Part shown: piece by piece, positions 1 through 9,094 of the stretch
How positions within the stretch are numbered: the first letter of the stretch is position 1
Layout of the letters: the number at the start of each line of letters is the position of its first letter
DNA from: JAFDWI01 sp963764215
GTDB taxonomy: Bacteria > Actinomycetota > Acidimicrobiia > Acidimicrobiales > Iamiaceae
NCBI GenBank assembly: GCA_963764215.1
Contig: CAVXRS010000002.1
Coordinates: forward strand, 248,001 to 312,000
DNA: 64,000 nt
Reading direction: 5' to 3'
Notes under the pieces: generated by a model
What the model saw: the letters and a program-made list of their open reading frames with translations, nothing else
Told to the model about the DNA's origin: nothing
Databases searched by the model: none
Made by a program: the position numbers and the translations under genes

Positions 1-1767
1 ACCGAACGCGTGCTGCCAACCTGGGCGTTTCGCACCCTCGTCGCAGTGACGGTGCTGCCGATCGTCGTGGCAATCGTCGCGGTGTTCCGGGCGGACTGGT
101 GGCCCACCTCGGATCTGGCGCTCGAATACCTGCGGTCCACCGATGTGGGCACGTCCCACACACCACTGGTCGGCCAGTACAGCCGCTTCACGTTCAATCA
201 CCCCGGTCCGGCGATGTTCTACGTGTTCGCGCCGTTCACCCGGCTGTTCGGCCCGATCGGCATGTATGTGGCAACGGGCCTGGTCAATGCGCTCTGCATC
301 GCCGGAACGGTGGTGGTCACGCGACGGCGGGCCGGCGATCTCGGTGCGCTGGTGGCCTCGTTGATGTGCCTGGGGCTGATCGCGTCGATGGGCGCGGAGC
401 TGTCGATCGATCCCTGGAACCCAACGGTGGGGATCTTCCCACTGCTCTTCGCGGTGATCTGTGCCTGGGGGGTGTGCGACGGCGACGTCGCCTTGCTCCC
501 GTTGCTGGTCGCGGCCGGTTCCTATGCCTTTCAGGCGCACCTGGGCTACGGCGGTCTGGTCGCGATCCTGTGGGCCGCCCCCGTGGTGACCGTCCTCGCG
601 CGCCATCGACGTTCGAGCATTGCGGTCCTGCGCCGCCACCGTCGACCGGTACTGATCAGCCTGGCGGTGTTCGTCGTGTTCTGGCTGCCACCGGCCTTTC
701 AACAGATCCGCAACAACCCCGGGAACTTCGTGAGTGTCTGGCGGACCCTGACCGGGGCGAACGGTGCGGTGGTGGGTTTCGACCAGGCGGTCCACCTGGT
801 CTCCGGAGCCTTTGTCCCGAACGGTTCCTGGTTGCGTCTCGGTGGCACATCGCCCCAACAGGTCGTGGTCCACACCGCATCGCCGGTCTGGTTCGTCGTC
901 GCTGTCGTGGTGACGCTGTCGGCCGGACTGCTCGCGGCCACCCGAGGTGCACTCGGGGCGCGACGTCTCGCCGTGCTCGTGGTCACGCTCGACCTCGCCG
1001 GGCTCTGGTCGGCATCCAACATCGAGGGCGAAGCCGCCCACTATCTGCTCCAGTGGCTCTGGCCGCTCGGGGCGCTCACCTGGTTCTCGATCGTCTTTTC
1101 GCTCATCTGCATCTTTTCCACGCGACGGTCTGCCGGCATGGCGTGGGTCGTCGGGGTGATCGCACTCGTCGGGAGTCTCGCCCTCGTCCCCAGGGCCGCC
1201 TCGGCCGAACCCACCGATCGCCGGGCCGGAGTCGCGGTGCGGTCGTTCGCCGACGTCGTCGCCACTCACCTGGACCGGAATCAAACCTATGAGCTCAAGT
1301 GGTTGGACGACCGCATCCTCCAGGGCATCGGCTCCGGTTTCGAAGCGCGGCTCGAGGACCGGGGGTTCCGCGTCCTGTTGCCCTGGAGTCCGGTCCAGCC
1401 CTACAAGGTCGGCGCCGCTCGGGTGGTCCGCAGACCGGGGCAGGTCGACACGGTGCTGCACGTCTCCGGAACCGCCGGAGATCCAAGGGACCTGCCACTG
1501 CCCGAGGGCCAACGAGTACTGCTGTATTTCGACGCAGCTCCGAAAGCGTTACACCCGCGGCGCCGAGAACTGCTGGCGGCGATCAAGGCGAACACCGCTC
1601 GTCAGCGCAAGGACTTCACCGCTGCCCTGGACGGGAATGGCGACCAGACCGAGCTGCACGCCCGACTTGCCGAGGACGCCGCCCGTGGCAAACGACTCGA
1701 GGCCGAGGTGAACCGCATCAACGGCTACGGCGAGAACTACCTGGTGACCGTGAGCAAGCCCAGTTGA
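1..1767 (+). CDS. GT-C-like polytopic membrane protein, paralogue A (5' end probably outside window)
   Basis: Integral membrane protein of about 585 residues with roughly ten hydrophobic helices in the first 400 residues and a soluble C-terminal domain. The N-terminal part has an aspartate-bearing first loop followed by NHPGPAMFYV near residue 60, which resembles the first-loop region of GT-C (ArnT/PMT/RgtA-like) lipid-linked sugar transferases. That is inference; the family is not firmly recognised. It is clearly paralogous to two proteins at 15.7-20.0 kb, which share the motif order (first TM, acidic loop, FAGPW/GPAMF loop, NPGN motif, C-terminal domain). A GTG at position 10 is in frame, but the frame is open to the window edge and the paralogues have about 20 more N-terminal residues, so the true start is probably upstream. 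The substrate is unknown. Confidence 0.6.
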   Translation, partial: TERVLPTWAFRTLVAVTVLPIVVAIVAVFRADWWPTSDLALEYLRSTDVGTSHTPLVGQYSRFTFNHPGPAMFYVFAPFTRLFGPIGMYVATGLVNALCIAGTVVVTRRRAGDLGALVASLMCLGLIASMGAELSIDPWNPTVGIFPLLFAVICAWGVCDGDVALLPLLVAAGSYAFQAHLGYGGLVAILWAAPVVTVLARHRRSSIAVLRRHRRPVLISLAVFVVFWLPPAFQQIRNNPGNFVSVWRTLTGANGAVVGFDQAVHLVSGAFVPNGSWLRLGGTSPQQVVVHTASPVWFVVAVVVTLSAGLLAATRGALGARRLAVLVVTLDLAGLWSASNIEGEAAHYLLQWLWPLGALTWFSIVFSLICIFSTRRSAGMAWVVGVIALVGSLALVPRAASAEPTDRRAGVAVRSFADVVATHLDRNQTYELKWLDDRILQGIGSGFEARLEDRGFRVLLPWSPVQPYKVGAARVVRRPGQVDTVLHVSGTAGDPRDLPLPEGQRVLLYFDAAPKALHPRRRELLAAIKANTARQRKDFTAALDGNGDQTELHARLAEDAARGKRLEAEVNRINGYGENYLVTVSKPS

Positions 1768-1800
1768 CCGTCCCTGGCTTCAGACCGGGCGCCCATCGAC

Positions 1801-1814
1801 TAGAACGTGTTCCA
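1801..1814. promoter_or_regulatory. KstR-type operator overlapping the fadD19 start
   Basis: TAGAACGTGTTCCA matches the mycobacterial KstR consensus TnnAACnnGTTnnA at every fixed position. TAGAAC (1801-1806) also reads as a -10 element seven bases before the ATG at 1814, so the mRNA is probably leaderless and a bound repressor would cover the -10 and +1. The same 15-base string TAGAACGTGTTCCAT occurs in the fadE29/cyp142 intergenic region. Confidence 0.75.
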
Positions 1815-3436
1815 TGTCGTTCAACATCGCGGACCTCTTCGAACACGCCGTCGACGCCGTGCCCGGCCGCACCGCCCTGATCATCGGGGACGTCTCTCGT
1901 ACCTACCGGGAACTCGACGAGCGTGCGAACCGTCTGGCCAATCGCTTCCTCGCCGACGGCATCGGCAAAGGTGATCGGGTCGGAATCCACGGGGTGAACA
2001 GCGAGGCGTGGGTCGTTGCGATGCTGGCGGCGTTCAAGATCTCGGCGATCCCGATCAACATCAACTACCGCTACGTCGCCGACGAATTGGAATATCTGTT
2101 CGACAACGCCGACCTCGTCGCGCTCGTGCACGATCTGACCTACACGCCGGTCATCGCGCAGGTGATCGACCGGGTCGACGGAATCGGCCACTTCTACTCG
2201 ATCGACGACGGGTCCCCAACCGCGTCGTCGGGCGTCCCTTCGCTCCCCGTCGAAGACGCCATCGCAGGATCCGATCCGGCCCGGCCGTCGGTCCAGCGCT
2301 CTCCCGACGATCTCTACGTGCTCTACACGGGGGGTACGACCGGGATGCCCAAAGGGGTGATGTGGCGCCAGGAGGACGTCTTCTACGCGCTCGGCGGGGG
2401 GATCGACGCCTACACCGGCCTGCCGGTCGAGTCCGAATTCACCCTCGCCGAGAAGGCGGCGGCATCCACGGCTCCGCTCGTCAGCCTGTGCATCCCGCCG
2501 CTCATGCACGGCGCTGCCCAGTGGGGCACGCTGAGATTCATGTTCGAGGGCAACACGGTCGTCCTGGTGCCCCGATTCGACGTCGAATTGGTCTGGTCCG
2601 AAGTCGAGCGCTGCGGCGTGCAGTCCCTGACCATCACCGGCGACGCCATGGGACGGCCGCTCATCGAGGCGCTCGACGCCGAGCCGGACCGCTGGGACAC
2701 GTCATCGCTGTTCGTGGTCGCGTCCAGCGCGGCCATCTTCTCCCAGTCCGTCAAGGCCAGGTTCCGGGCACGGTTTCCCGACATCATCCTGGTCGACGCG
2801 ATCGGGTCTTCCGAAACCGGTCACAACGGCATGACCACCTCGGCCGACGACCCCTCCAAACCCCGTGAAGGGTTGGGCGTCACGGTGAAGGGCTACGAAG
2901 GATCCGTCGTGCTCGACGACGACCTGAAGCCGGTCGCTCCCGGTTCGGGCGTCGTCGGAAAACTCGCCCGCGGCGGCCACATACCTCTCGGCTACCACAA
3001 GGACGAAGCCAAGACCGCGGCGACCTTCCTCATCGCGCAGGATGGCCAGCGCTACGCGGTTCCCGGGGATTTCGCGACCGTCGAAGCCGACGGCACGATC
3101 ACCCTGCTGGGGCGCGGTTCGGTGTGCATCAACACGGGCGGAGAGAAGGTGTACCCCGAAGAAGTGGAGGGTGCGCTCAAGTCGCACCCCACGGTCTACG
3201 ACGCCGTCGTGGTCGGCGTCCCGGACGAACGTTGGGGCGAGCAGGTCACGGCACTCATCCAACTCCGCTCCGGCGTCGACGCACCGTCGTCCGACGCGCT
3301 CGTGGAGCACTGCCGGACACAGCTCGCCGGCTACAAACTGCCCCGAACACTCATCACCGTCGACGAGGTGATCCGCTCGCCCAGCGGCAAGCCCGACTAT
3401 CCCTGGGCCAAGCAGGTCGCCGCCGATCGACGGTGA
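1814..3436 (+). CDS. fadD19: Steroid side-chain acyl-CoA synthetase, FadD19 type
   Basis: Acyl-CoA synthetase of 540 residues in the ANL superfamily. It would couple ATP-dependent adenylation to CoA thioesterification of the C26 carboxylate of an oxidised sterol side chain, as FadD19 does in Mycobacterium and Rhodococcus. Visible features are the P-loop LYTGGTTGMPKG near residue 171, IGSSETGHNG in the middle, PGDFATVEADG and INTGGEKVYPEEVE in the C-terminal lid, and the catalytic Lys in SPSGKPDYPWAK near residue 525. Length and motif wording match my recollection of M. tuberculosis FadD19 (Rv3515c) closely. The start ATG at 1814 has no Shine-Dalgarno but sits seven bases after a -10 element, so a leaderless start is likely. 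The stop overlaps the next gene's GTG. A KstR-type site covers the promoter. Confidence 0.88.
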   Translation: MSFNIADLFEHAVDAVPGRTALIIGDVSRTYRELDERANRLANRFLADGIGKGDRVGIHGVNSEAWVVAMLAAFKISAIPININYRYVADELEYLFDNADLVALVHDLTYTPVIAQVIDRVDGIGHFYSIDDGSPTASSGVPSLPVEDAIAGSDPARPSVQRSPDDLYVLYTGGTTGMPKGVMWRQEDVFYALGGGIDAYTGLPVESEFTLAEKAAASTAPLVSLCIPPLMHGAAQWGTLRFMFEGNTVVLVPRFDVELVWSEVERCGVQSLTITGDAMGRPLIEALDAEPDRWDTSSLFVVASSAAIFSQSVKARFRARFPDIILVDAIGSSETGHNGMTTSADDPSKPREGLGVTVKGYEGSVVLDDDLKPVAPGSGVVGKLARGGHIPLGYHKDEAKTAATFLIAQDGQRYAVPGDFATVEADGTITLLGRGSVCINTGGEKVYPEEVEGALKSHPTVYDAVVVGVPDERWGEQVTALIQLRSGVDAPSSDALVEHCRTQLAGYKLPRTLITVDEVIRSPSGKPDYPWAKQVAADRR

Positions 3437-4353
3437 CGAGCGCGGCCCCCTCCGGGGAGCAGTTCGAACTCTCCCACGGCGCCTACCGGGCGACGGTCGT
3501 CGAGGTCGGGGCGGGACTCCGCCGGCTCGAAGGACCGGGGGGTCCACTGATCCAGGGCTACGCAGCCGACGCGATGTGCGACGGCGCGCGTGGCCAGTTG
3601 CTGCTGCCGTGGCCGAATCGCATCGAGGGCGCCTCGTACGTCTTCGCGGGATCCGAACACCAACTCCCGGTCACCGAGATCGCGTCAGGATGTGCGATCC
3701 ACGGACTCACCCGTTGGGCCGCCTGGCGCTGTGTCGACCAGACGGCCGACTCGGTCCTCCTCGCCCACCGACTGCACCCTCGACCGGGATGGCCGGGCAC
3801 CCTGGACCTGACGGCTTCGTACCGTCTGGACGACGGCGGGCTCACCGTCACCGTCACCGCGCGCAACCTCGGCCCGACACCCCTGCCCTTTGGTGCGGGC
3901 GCCCACCCCTACCTCGTGGCCGGCTCGCCACCGGTGGACGACTGGGTGCTGACCCTCGAGGCCGACACGGTGCTGCACACCGGCGACGACGGACTCCCCA
4001 CCGAACGCTCCTCGACTGCGGGCACGGACCTGGACTTCTGTACCGGTCGGACGATCGGAACGGTCGCGCTCGACAATCCCTTCACCGACATCGGACGCGA
4101 CGAGCAGGGTCGGATCCGGGTCCATCTCAGCACCGACGACCGGGGGCCGGTCTCGATCTGGGCAGATGAACACCATCACTGGTTCCAAGTGTTCACCGGG
4201 GACCACCTCGCCGACCAGAGCCGGCGACGTACCGCCGTCGCCGTCGAACCCATGACCTGTCCGCCGAACGCGTTCCGGACCGGTGAGGATCTCATCATCC
4301 TCGAGCCCGACGACGAGGTGGCGCTGAACTGGGGGATCCAGCACGAGGAATGA
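3433..4353 (+). CDS. Aldose 1-epimerase family protein
   Basis: Galactose-mutarotase-like protein of 306 residues. Family members interconvert anomers of free sugars. Typical family signatures are present: LLPWPNRIEGASY near residue 56, IHGLTRW near 89 (the conserved His), GAGAHPYL near 155, VEPMTCPPNAF near 273 and the final acidic stretch ending in the protein's C-terminus. The GTG start overlaps the fadD19 stop (GTGA), so the two are translationally coupled. Longer in-frame extension upstream lies inside fadD19 and is not real. A sugar epimerase in a sterol operon is unexpected. It could act on a glycosylated sterol or be unrelated to steroids; the sequence does not decide. Confidence 0.8.
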   Translation: MTSAAPSGEQFELSHGAYRATVVEVGAGLRRLEGPGGPLIQGYAADAMCDGARGQLLLPWPNRIEGASYVFAGSEHQLPVTEIASGCAIHGLTRWAAWRCVDQTADSVLLAHRLHPRPGWPGTLDLTASYRLDDGGLTVTVTARNLGPTPLPFGAGAHPYLVAGSPPVDDWVLTLEADTVLHTGDDGLPTERSSTAGTDLDFCTGRTIGTVALDNPFTDIGRDEQGRIRVHLSTDDRGPVSIWADEHHHWFQVFTGDHLADQSRRRTAVAVEPMTCPPNAFRTGEDLIILEPDDEVALNWGIQHEE

Positions 4354-4368
4354 GGCGGGGCGTCGTGT

Positions 4369-5181
4369 TCAGGTGCCGGTGAACTTCGGTGTCCGCTTCT
4401 CGGCAAAGGCCCGGGGACCTTCCTTGGCGTCGTTGGTTGCGAACACCGGAAACCCGAGCTCCTGCTCCCTGGCCAGTCCGTCGGCCTCGGAGAGGTCGCG
4501 GGTGGCCCGCATCGACGCCAGCACGGTCTGCACCGCGATCGGTCCGTTGGCGGCGATCGCCTCGGCCAACTCGATCGCCTTGTCGAGGGCCTGCCCGTCG
4601 GGGACGACGTGGCCGATCAGGCCGACCTGCTTGGCCTCGTCCGCCCCGATCATGCGACCGGTCAACAACAGATCGGCCGCGACCGTGAAGGGAATCTGAC
4701 GTTGCAGTCGGACGGTGGATCCCCCGAGTGGGAACAACCCACGTCGGACCTCGGCGATCGCGAACTGTGCGGAAGATCCTGCGACCCGGATTTCGGTCGC
4801 CTGCAGGATCTCGGTTCCCCCGGCGACGCAGTAGCCCTCGACCGCCGCCACGATCGGCTTGCGCGGCCGGAAATGTCGAAGCAGCGCGTGCCAGGCCATC
4901 TCCAGCGGGTCGCTGGCATGCCCTTCGGGCGCCGCACCTGAGCCAGAGGGCGCAACGTCCATCTCACCCAGAGCTTTCAGGTCCATCCCGCTGCAGAAGT
5001 GGCCGCCCGCACCGGTGAGCACGCCGACCCGCAACTCGGGATCCTCATCGAGCTCATGCCAGGCATCGTGCGCACCTTTGAGCATCGACGCGCTGAACGC
5101 GTTGCGGGCTTCGGGCCGGTCGAGCGTGACGATCAGGACGTGACCGCGCCGTTCGACGCGAAGATCGATGTCGCCGCTCAC
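4369..5181 (-). CDS. echA19: Enoyl-CoA hydratase, EchA19 type (sterol side chain)
   Basis: Crotonase-fold enoyl-CoA hydratase of 270 residues. In M. tuberculosis EchA19 hydrates the unsaturated side-chain steroid-CoA thioesters during beta-oxidation. The oxyanion-hole segments are CSGMDLKAL (about residues 64-72) and AVEGYCVAGGTEILQ (about 112-126); the GLIGHVVPDGQAL stretch and the C-terminal AKEGPRAFAEKR are nearly identical to EchA19 (Rv3516) as I remember it. It is the last gene of a run of genes with tiny overlaps that begins with the Liv-type binding protein at 10480; its GTG start overlaps the preceding stop (GTGA). It converges with the epimerase gene across 15 bp. Confidence 0.88.
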   Translation of the reverse strand: MSGDIDLRVERRGHVLIVTLDRPEARNAFSASMLKGAHDAWHELDEDPELRVGVLTGAGGHFCSGMDLKALGEMDVAPSGSGAAPEGHASDPLEMAWHALLRHFRPRKPIVAAVEGYCVAGGTEILQATEIRVAGSSAQFAIAEVRRGLFPLGGSTVRLQRQIPFTVAADLLLTGRMIGADEAKQVGLIGHVVPDGQALDKAIELAEAIAANGPIAVQTVLASMRATRDLSEADGLAREQELGFPVFATNDAKEGPRAFAEKRTPKFTGT

Positions 5182-5582
5182 TCGGCCGGCCCGCCCCGAC
5201 CCGAAGTCTCCAGCGCCTCGATCAGCCGATCGGTCTGCGTCCGATGTTCGGCGACGAGAAGCGCCAGCCAGAATCGGAAGAGCTTGGCCATCGAGTACCG
5301 ACCGATGAGCACTGCTCCCACGACCACCAACGCGAGTCCGATGGCACCGCCCGAGAGCATGTAGGGCAACTGATCGGCGACGTTGGCCGTTCCCGATGCC
5401 CCCCAGTAGCCGGAGAAGACGACGAGCATTCCGATCGCCACCAAGGCGATGCCGCCCCAGAGCAGCCAGCTTTCGTGCGCCGGCGGCGTGGCGGGAACTT
5501 CGAGACCGGCAACTCCCTGCTCGAATTCGTCCACTCGCGATCGACCTTGCGCATTCGGCCGCGGGGTTTCCTGCTGTGTCAT
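5178..5582 (-). CDS. Small two-TM membrane protein in the Liv/echA19 operon
   Basis: Protein of 134 residues with a polar N-terminus (about 1-38), two hydrophobic helices at about 41-62 and 76-98, and a charged C-terminal tail. I do not recognise the family. Start and stop each overlap the neighbouring gene by four bases (ATGA with livF, GTGA with echA19), so it is cotranslated with an ABC importer and a steroid hydratase. It could be an accessory component of the transporter; this is inference from position only. Confidence 0.7.
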   Translation of the reverse strand: MTQQETPRPNAQGRSRVDEFEQGVAGLEVPATPPAHESWLLWGGIALVAIGMLVVFSGYWGASGTANVADQLPYMLSGGAIGLALVVVGAVLIGRYSMAKLFRFWLALLVAEHRTQTDRLIEALETSGRGGPAE

Positions 5583-6295
5583 GTCGTTGCTCCCAGGTAG
5601 GCAGAGGCCAGCTCCGCTTCGATTTCCGAAGGCGGGCCCACGGCCGTGATCCGGCCACCCGCCATGATTGCCGCTTGATCGGCCACGCCGAGCACGGTCC
5701 GGGCGAACTGCTCGACGACGAGAATCGACACGCCGTTCGATGCCACCCGCGCCACCAGTTCGTACAGCTCACTCACGATCAGCGGAGCCAGTCCCATCGA
5801 CAACTCGTCGAGTACCAACAGAGCCGGCTCCGTGGCGAGTCCGCGCGCCAAGGCCAACATCTGCTGCTCGCCACCGGACATCGTCCCGGCAAGCTGATTC
5901 CGACGTTCACCGAGTCGCGGGAACCGTTCGAACGCGCGTTCCTCGATGGTCGCGGTGTCGACGCCCGAGTAGCTCGCCATGCGCAGATTCTCGTGCACGG
6001 TGAGCCGGGGAAAGATACCCCGTCCCTCGGGGATCATCGCCATACCCAGTCGTGCAAGGTCGTGGGGAGCCGTGCCATTGACGTGACGGCCGAAAAGATG
6101 GACACAACCGTGGGTGACCGGGACGAGACCGCCGAGAACTCCAAGCGTCGTCGACTTCCCTGCTCCGTTCGGACCCAGCAGCGCGAGCACCTCCCCCGAC
6201 CGCAGGGACAGATCGACCCCGTGGAGCACTTCGATCCGACCGTAGGAAGCTCGGACCCCTCGCATCTCCAACAACGGCGATTCCGCGTCGTTCAC
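5579..6295 (-). CDS. livF: ABC importer ATPase, LivF type
   Basis: ATP-binding subunit of 238 residues of a branched-chain-amino-acid/amide-type (HAAT) ABC importer. Walker A is LLGPNGAGKSTT near residue 38, the signature is TMSGGEQQMLALAR near 138 and Walker B is LLVLDELSMGLAP near 158. The short length, with no C-terminal extension, is typical of LivF. It acts on the cytoplasmic face with LivG. Four-base overlaps with livG and with the small membrane protein gene show one operon. Confidence 0.88.
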   Translation of the reverse strand: MNDAESPLLEMRGVRASYGRIEVLHGVDLSLRSGEVLALLGPNGAGKSTTLGVLGGLVPVTHGCVHLFGRHVNGTAPHDLARLGMAMIPEGRGIFPRLTVHENLRMASYSGVDTATIEERAFERFPRLGERRNQLAGTMSGGEQQMLALARGLATEPALLVLDELSMGLAPLIVSELYELVARVASNGVSILVVEQFARTVLGVADQAAIMAGGRITAVGPPSEIEAELASAYLGATT

Positions 6296-7020
6296 TGTCC
6301 CCCCTCACTCGCACCCAGGTACGCATCCTGCACCCGGGGGTCAGCCTGGACCTCGGCGGCACTCCCCTGCGCCAGGATCGCACCGAAGTCGAGCACGTAG
6401 ATCCGATCGCAGACCTGCATCACCAGCGGCACGTCATGTTCGACGAGCAGAATCGCGATTCCCCCTTCGGCGAGCTCGCCGAGGAGTGCCGCGAGTTCGT
6501 CGGTCTCGCTGTCGCTCAACCCCGAGGCCGGTTCGTCGAGCAGCAACACCTTGGGTGCGGTCGCCAATGCCCGGGCGATCTCCACCAGGCGCGCCCGACC
6601 GGTGGGGAGCCCGTCGGCGCGCTCCTCGGCGATGCCGCTGATCGACAGTCGCTCGAGCAGTTCGTCGGTGAACGCCACCGGATCCTTCCCGTGGCGTTCC
6701 CGACGCAATTCGGCGGCCACGAGCACGTTCTCCCGGACCGTCATCGAGCCGAAGCTCTCGAGACGCTGAAAGGTGCGAGCGATGCCGGCACGAGCGCGAC
6801 GGAACGTCCGGAGACCTTCGAGGTCGACTCCGTCCAGGCTGACCCGACCCGCATCGAGGGGCTGGAGGCCGGTGACCACGTTGAACACGGTCGTCTTCCC
6901 GGCGCCGTTCGGACCGATGAGCCCGGTCACCGACTTCTCGTGGACCTCGAGGCTCACCCCGTCGAGGGCCACGTTGCCGCCGAAGCGGACCGTCACCTCG
7001 CTGACCTCAAGCAGGGACAC
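6292..7020 (-). CDS. livG: ABC importer ATPase, LivG type
   Basis: ATP-binding subunit of 242 residues, partner of LivF. Walker A is LIGPNGAGKTTVFN near residue 33; the signature region has PTGRARLVEIARAL near 140 where LSGGQ-like wording is expected, so the signature is unusual (GLPTGRARLVEIA). Walker B is LLLDEPASGLSDSE. The long segment between Walker A and the signature and the C-terminal AQGSAAEVQADPRVQDAYLG are LivG features. It overlaps the end of the fused permease gene by 14 bp and livF by 4 bp. Confidence 0.87.
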   Translation of the reverse strand: MSLLEVSEVTVRFGGNVALDGVSLEVHEKSVTGLIGPNGAGKTTVFNVVTGLQPLDAGRVSLDGVDLEGLRTFRRARAGIARTFQRLESFGSMTVRENVLVAAELRRERHGKDPVAFTDELLERLSISGIAEERADGLPTGRARLVEIARALATAPKVLLLDEPASGLSDSETDELAALLGELAEGGIAILLVEHDVPLVMQVCDRIYVLDFGAILAQGSAAEVQADPRVQDAYLGASEGGQ

Positions 7021-9044
7021 CGCAATCCCTCCGGGTCACTCCCAAACCGGCATCCAACGCACGCAGCTGTTCCGGCGTCGCTGACGCTCCGGCAAGTACG
7101 AACGCTTCGGGATCAAGTTCCGGTGTGACCGACGATCCCTCTGCCGCCTCCTTGGTCGCTCCTTGCGCGCGCTGCCCGAATCGTTCTCGGAACCGGTCGA
7201 CGGTCTGCATCACCGCACCGTCCGGGTTCTGCGCGAGCGTCACGCCGACCAGTCCGGGGAGGATCAGCATCAGGTTGTCGAGCGAGGGATAGATCTCGCC
7301 CAGGCGCGGCATCGCCACCAGGAAGATGGCGCCCACGAACGCACCGGCGATCACCGCGATTCCGCCGACCACCGCGAGCAACAGGACGGCGAGACCCGGG
7401 AGGATGCCGTTGATCAGGCTGAAATCCGACTGACCCGACAGACCTTTCCAACTCGCCAACAGAAACCCACCGATTCCCGCGATACCGGCCGACAGGGCGA
7501 ACACGCCGAGCTTGGTGAGCGTCAAGTTCAGCCCGATCGTCGCCGACGCGGCGGGGGAATCCTTGAGCGCCTGCAGTCGTCGACCGTACGAGCTCCGACG
7601 AATCACCAGCACCCCCAGGCCCAGGACGACGAAGATCGCAGTCATGAACAACAGATACGCATGCTGGCCGGCGAGAAACGAAGGTCGTCCGAACGCGCGC
7701 CGCGTCACTGGAGAAGGAGGGATCCTGCGCGAACACCGCGTTCTCGATCACCAGGGCGAAGGCCATGGTCGCAAGGGCCAGATACAGGCCACGCAACCGC
7801 AGGGCCGGCAACGCCACCAGCGCACCGATCACCGCGCTCGCGGCGAATGCGACCAGCAGTCCCAGTAGTGAGCCGTTCGGTCCGACGACGACCACGGCGA
7901 TGTAGGCACCGAGACCGGCGAACGTGAGCTGCGCGAGCGAGATCTGGCCGGCGTAGCCGGTGAGCGGCACATAGGAGAGCATCACGACCGCCAGCGCCAC
8001 GGCGACACCCAGCGCCCGGAGGTTGGCGCCCTGGAGGAGCGAACCGACGACCGCCACCCCGATCACCAGCGCGATTCCCGCGAGGATTCCCTTGCGGAAC
8101 GTCGGGCGTGGCACCCGACCGAGACGCTCGGTGGCCGCCGCGACCCTGATCCGGTCCTGAGGTATGACGATCAGCACGATGAACAACAGGATCGCCGGCA
8201 ACGACCCGCGGATGTCGCTGTACCAGGTGGGATTCGACGACATGTGCGCCGCGCCGAGGTCCATGTAGGCGCCGGTCAGACCCAGGATCACGGCACCGAC
8301 GAAGGTGAGGGGCAGACTCTTGAGTCGACCGACCATTGCCGCGGCAAAGGCGTTGATCACCAACAGCGTCAACGTCGCCTGATCGAGGTTTCCCAGGGTC
8401 GGGGCGATGAGGATTCCTGCGAGACCGGCGAGGAACGAACCGAGCATCCAGGAGCTCATCGACGTGCGGGCAGGGTTGCAGCCGTTCAAGCCGGCAAGCG
8501 AACGGTCGTCGACCACCGCGCGCATCGCGACGCCCAGGCGCGAACCCTTCATCAGCGCGGCGAGTCCGACGGCGACGAGCACCGCGCAACCGAGCACGAT
8601 GAGGGACTGCCAGGGGAGGTTGACCCCGCCGAACCGCGCCACGTTGTCTCCGAAGAAGCGCGGCAGTGCCGGAGGTGGGGTGATGTTGCCGGACCAGATC
8701 ACCTGTGCGATGCCCAGCAGACCCACGAGCAAGCCGATCGTCACCACGATCTTGGTGATCACCGACGCGCCACCCAGATGCCGCATCAACACCCGTTCGA
8801 TCACCGCCCCCAGGAGCGGCGCGAAGACGAACAGCGCCAGAAAGATCGCGATCGGCGCCGGCAGGTGCCGCTGGACCCGCAGTTCCCAGTACACGTAGGC
8901 GACGATCATGCCCATCGCGCCGTGGGCGAAGTTGAAGATGCCCGACGTCTGGTAGGTGACCACGAGTCCGCTGGCCGCGACCGCGTAGATTCCGGCGGTC
9001 GCGAGGCCCAGAATGGTGTACTGGATGATCTCCGAGAAGCTCAC
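7007..9044 (-). CDS. Fused LivH-LivM permease of HAAT ABC importer (one frameshift near 7700)
   Basis: A single gene encodes both permease halves. LivH-like residues (about 1-300) start with the family hallmark GLATAGIYAVAASGLVVTYQ and contain FNFAHGAMGM. LivM-like residues (about 330-620) contain GYAGQISLAQLTFAGLGAYIA. The reading frame shifts near 7700, after the LivM segment ending in VFAQDPSF, and continues in another frame through FGRPSFLAGQHAYLL to the stop at 7007. Both sides of the break are typical LivM, so an indel in the sequence is likelier than a real truncation. The intact product would be about 678 residues with an extra hydrophilic tail of about 60 residues. Fused LivHM proteins are known in actinobacteria. 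Confidence 0.82.
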
Positions 9045-9094
9045 CGTTCGCGGGACTCCATCGATGCGGTCATGGTCACCTCAACGCCGCTTGG

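Noticed and set aside
3124..3432. In-frame N-terminal extension of the aldose-1-epimerase-like gene
   Set aside because: It lies wholly inside fadD19 in another frame; family proteins start at about the GTG at 3433.
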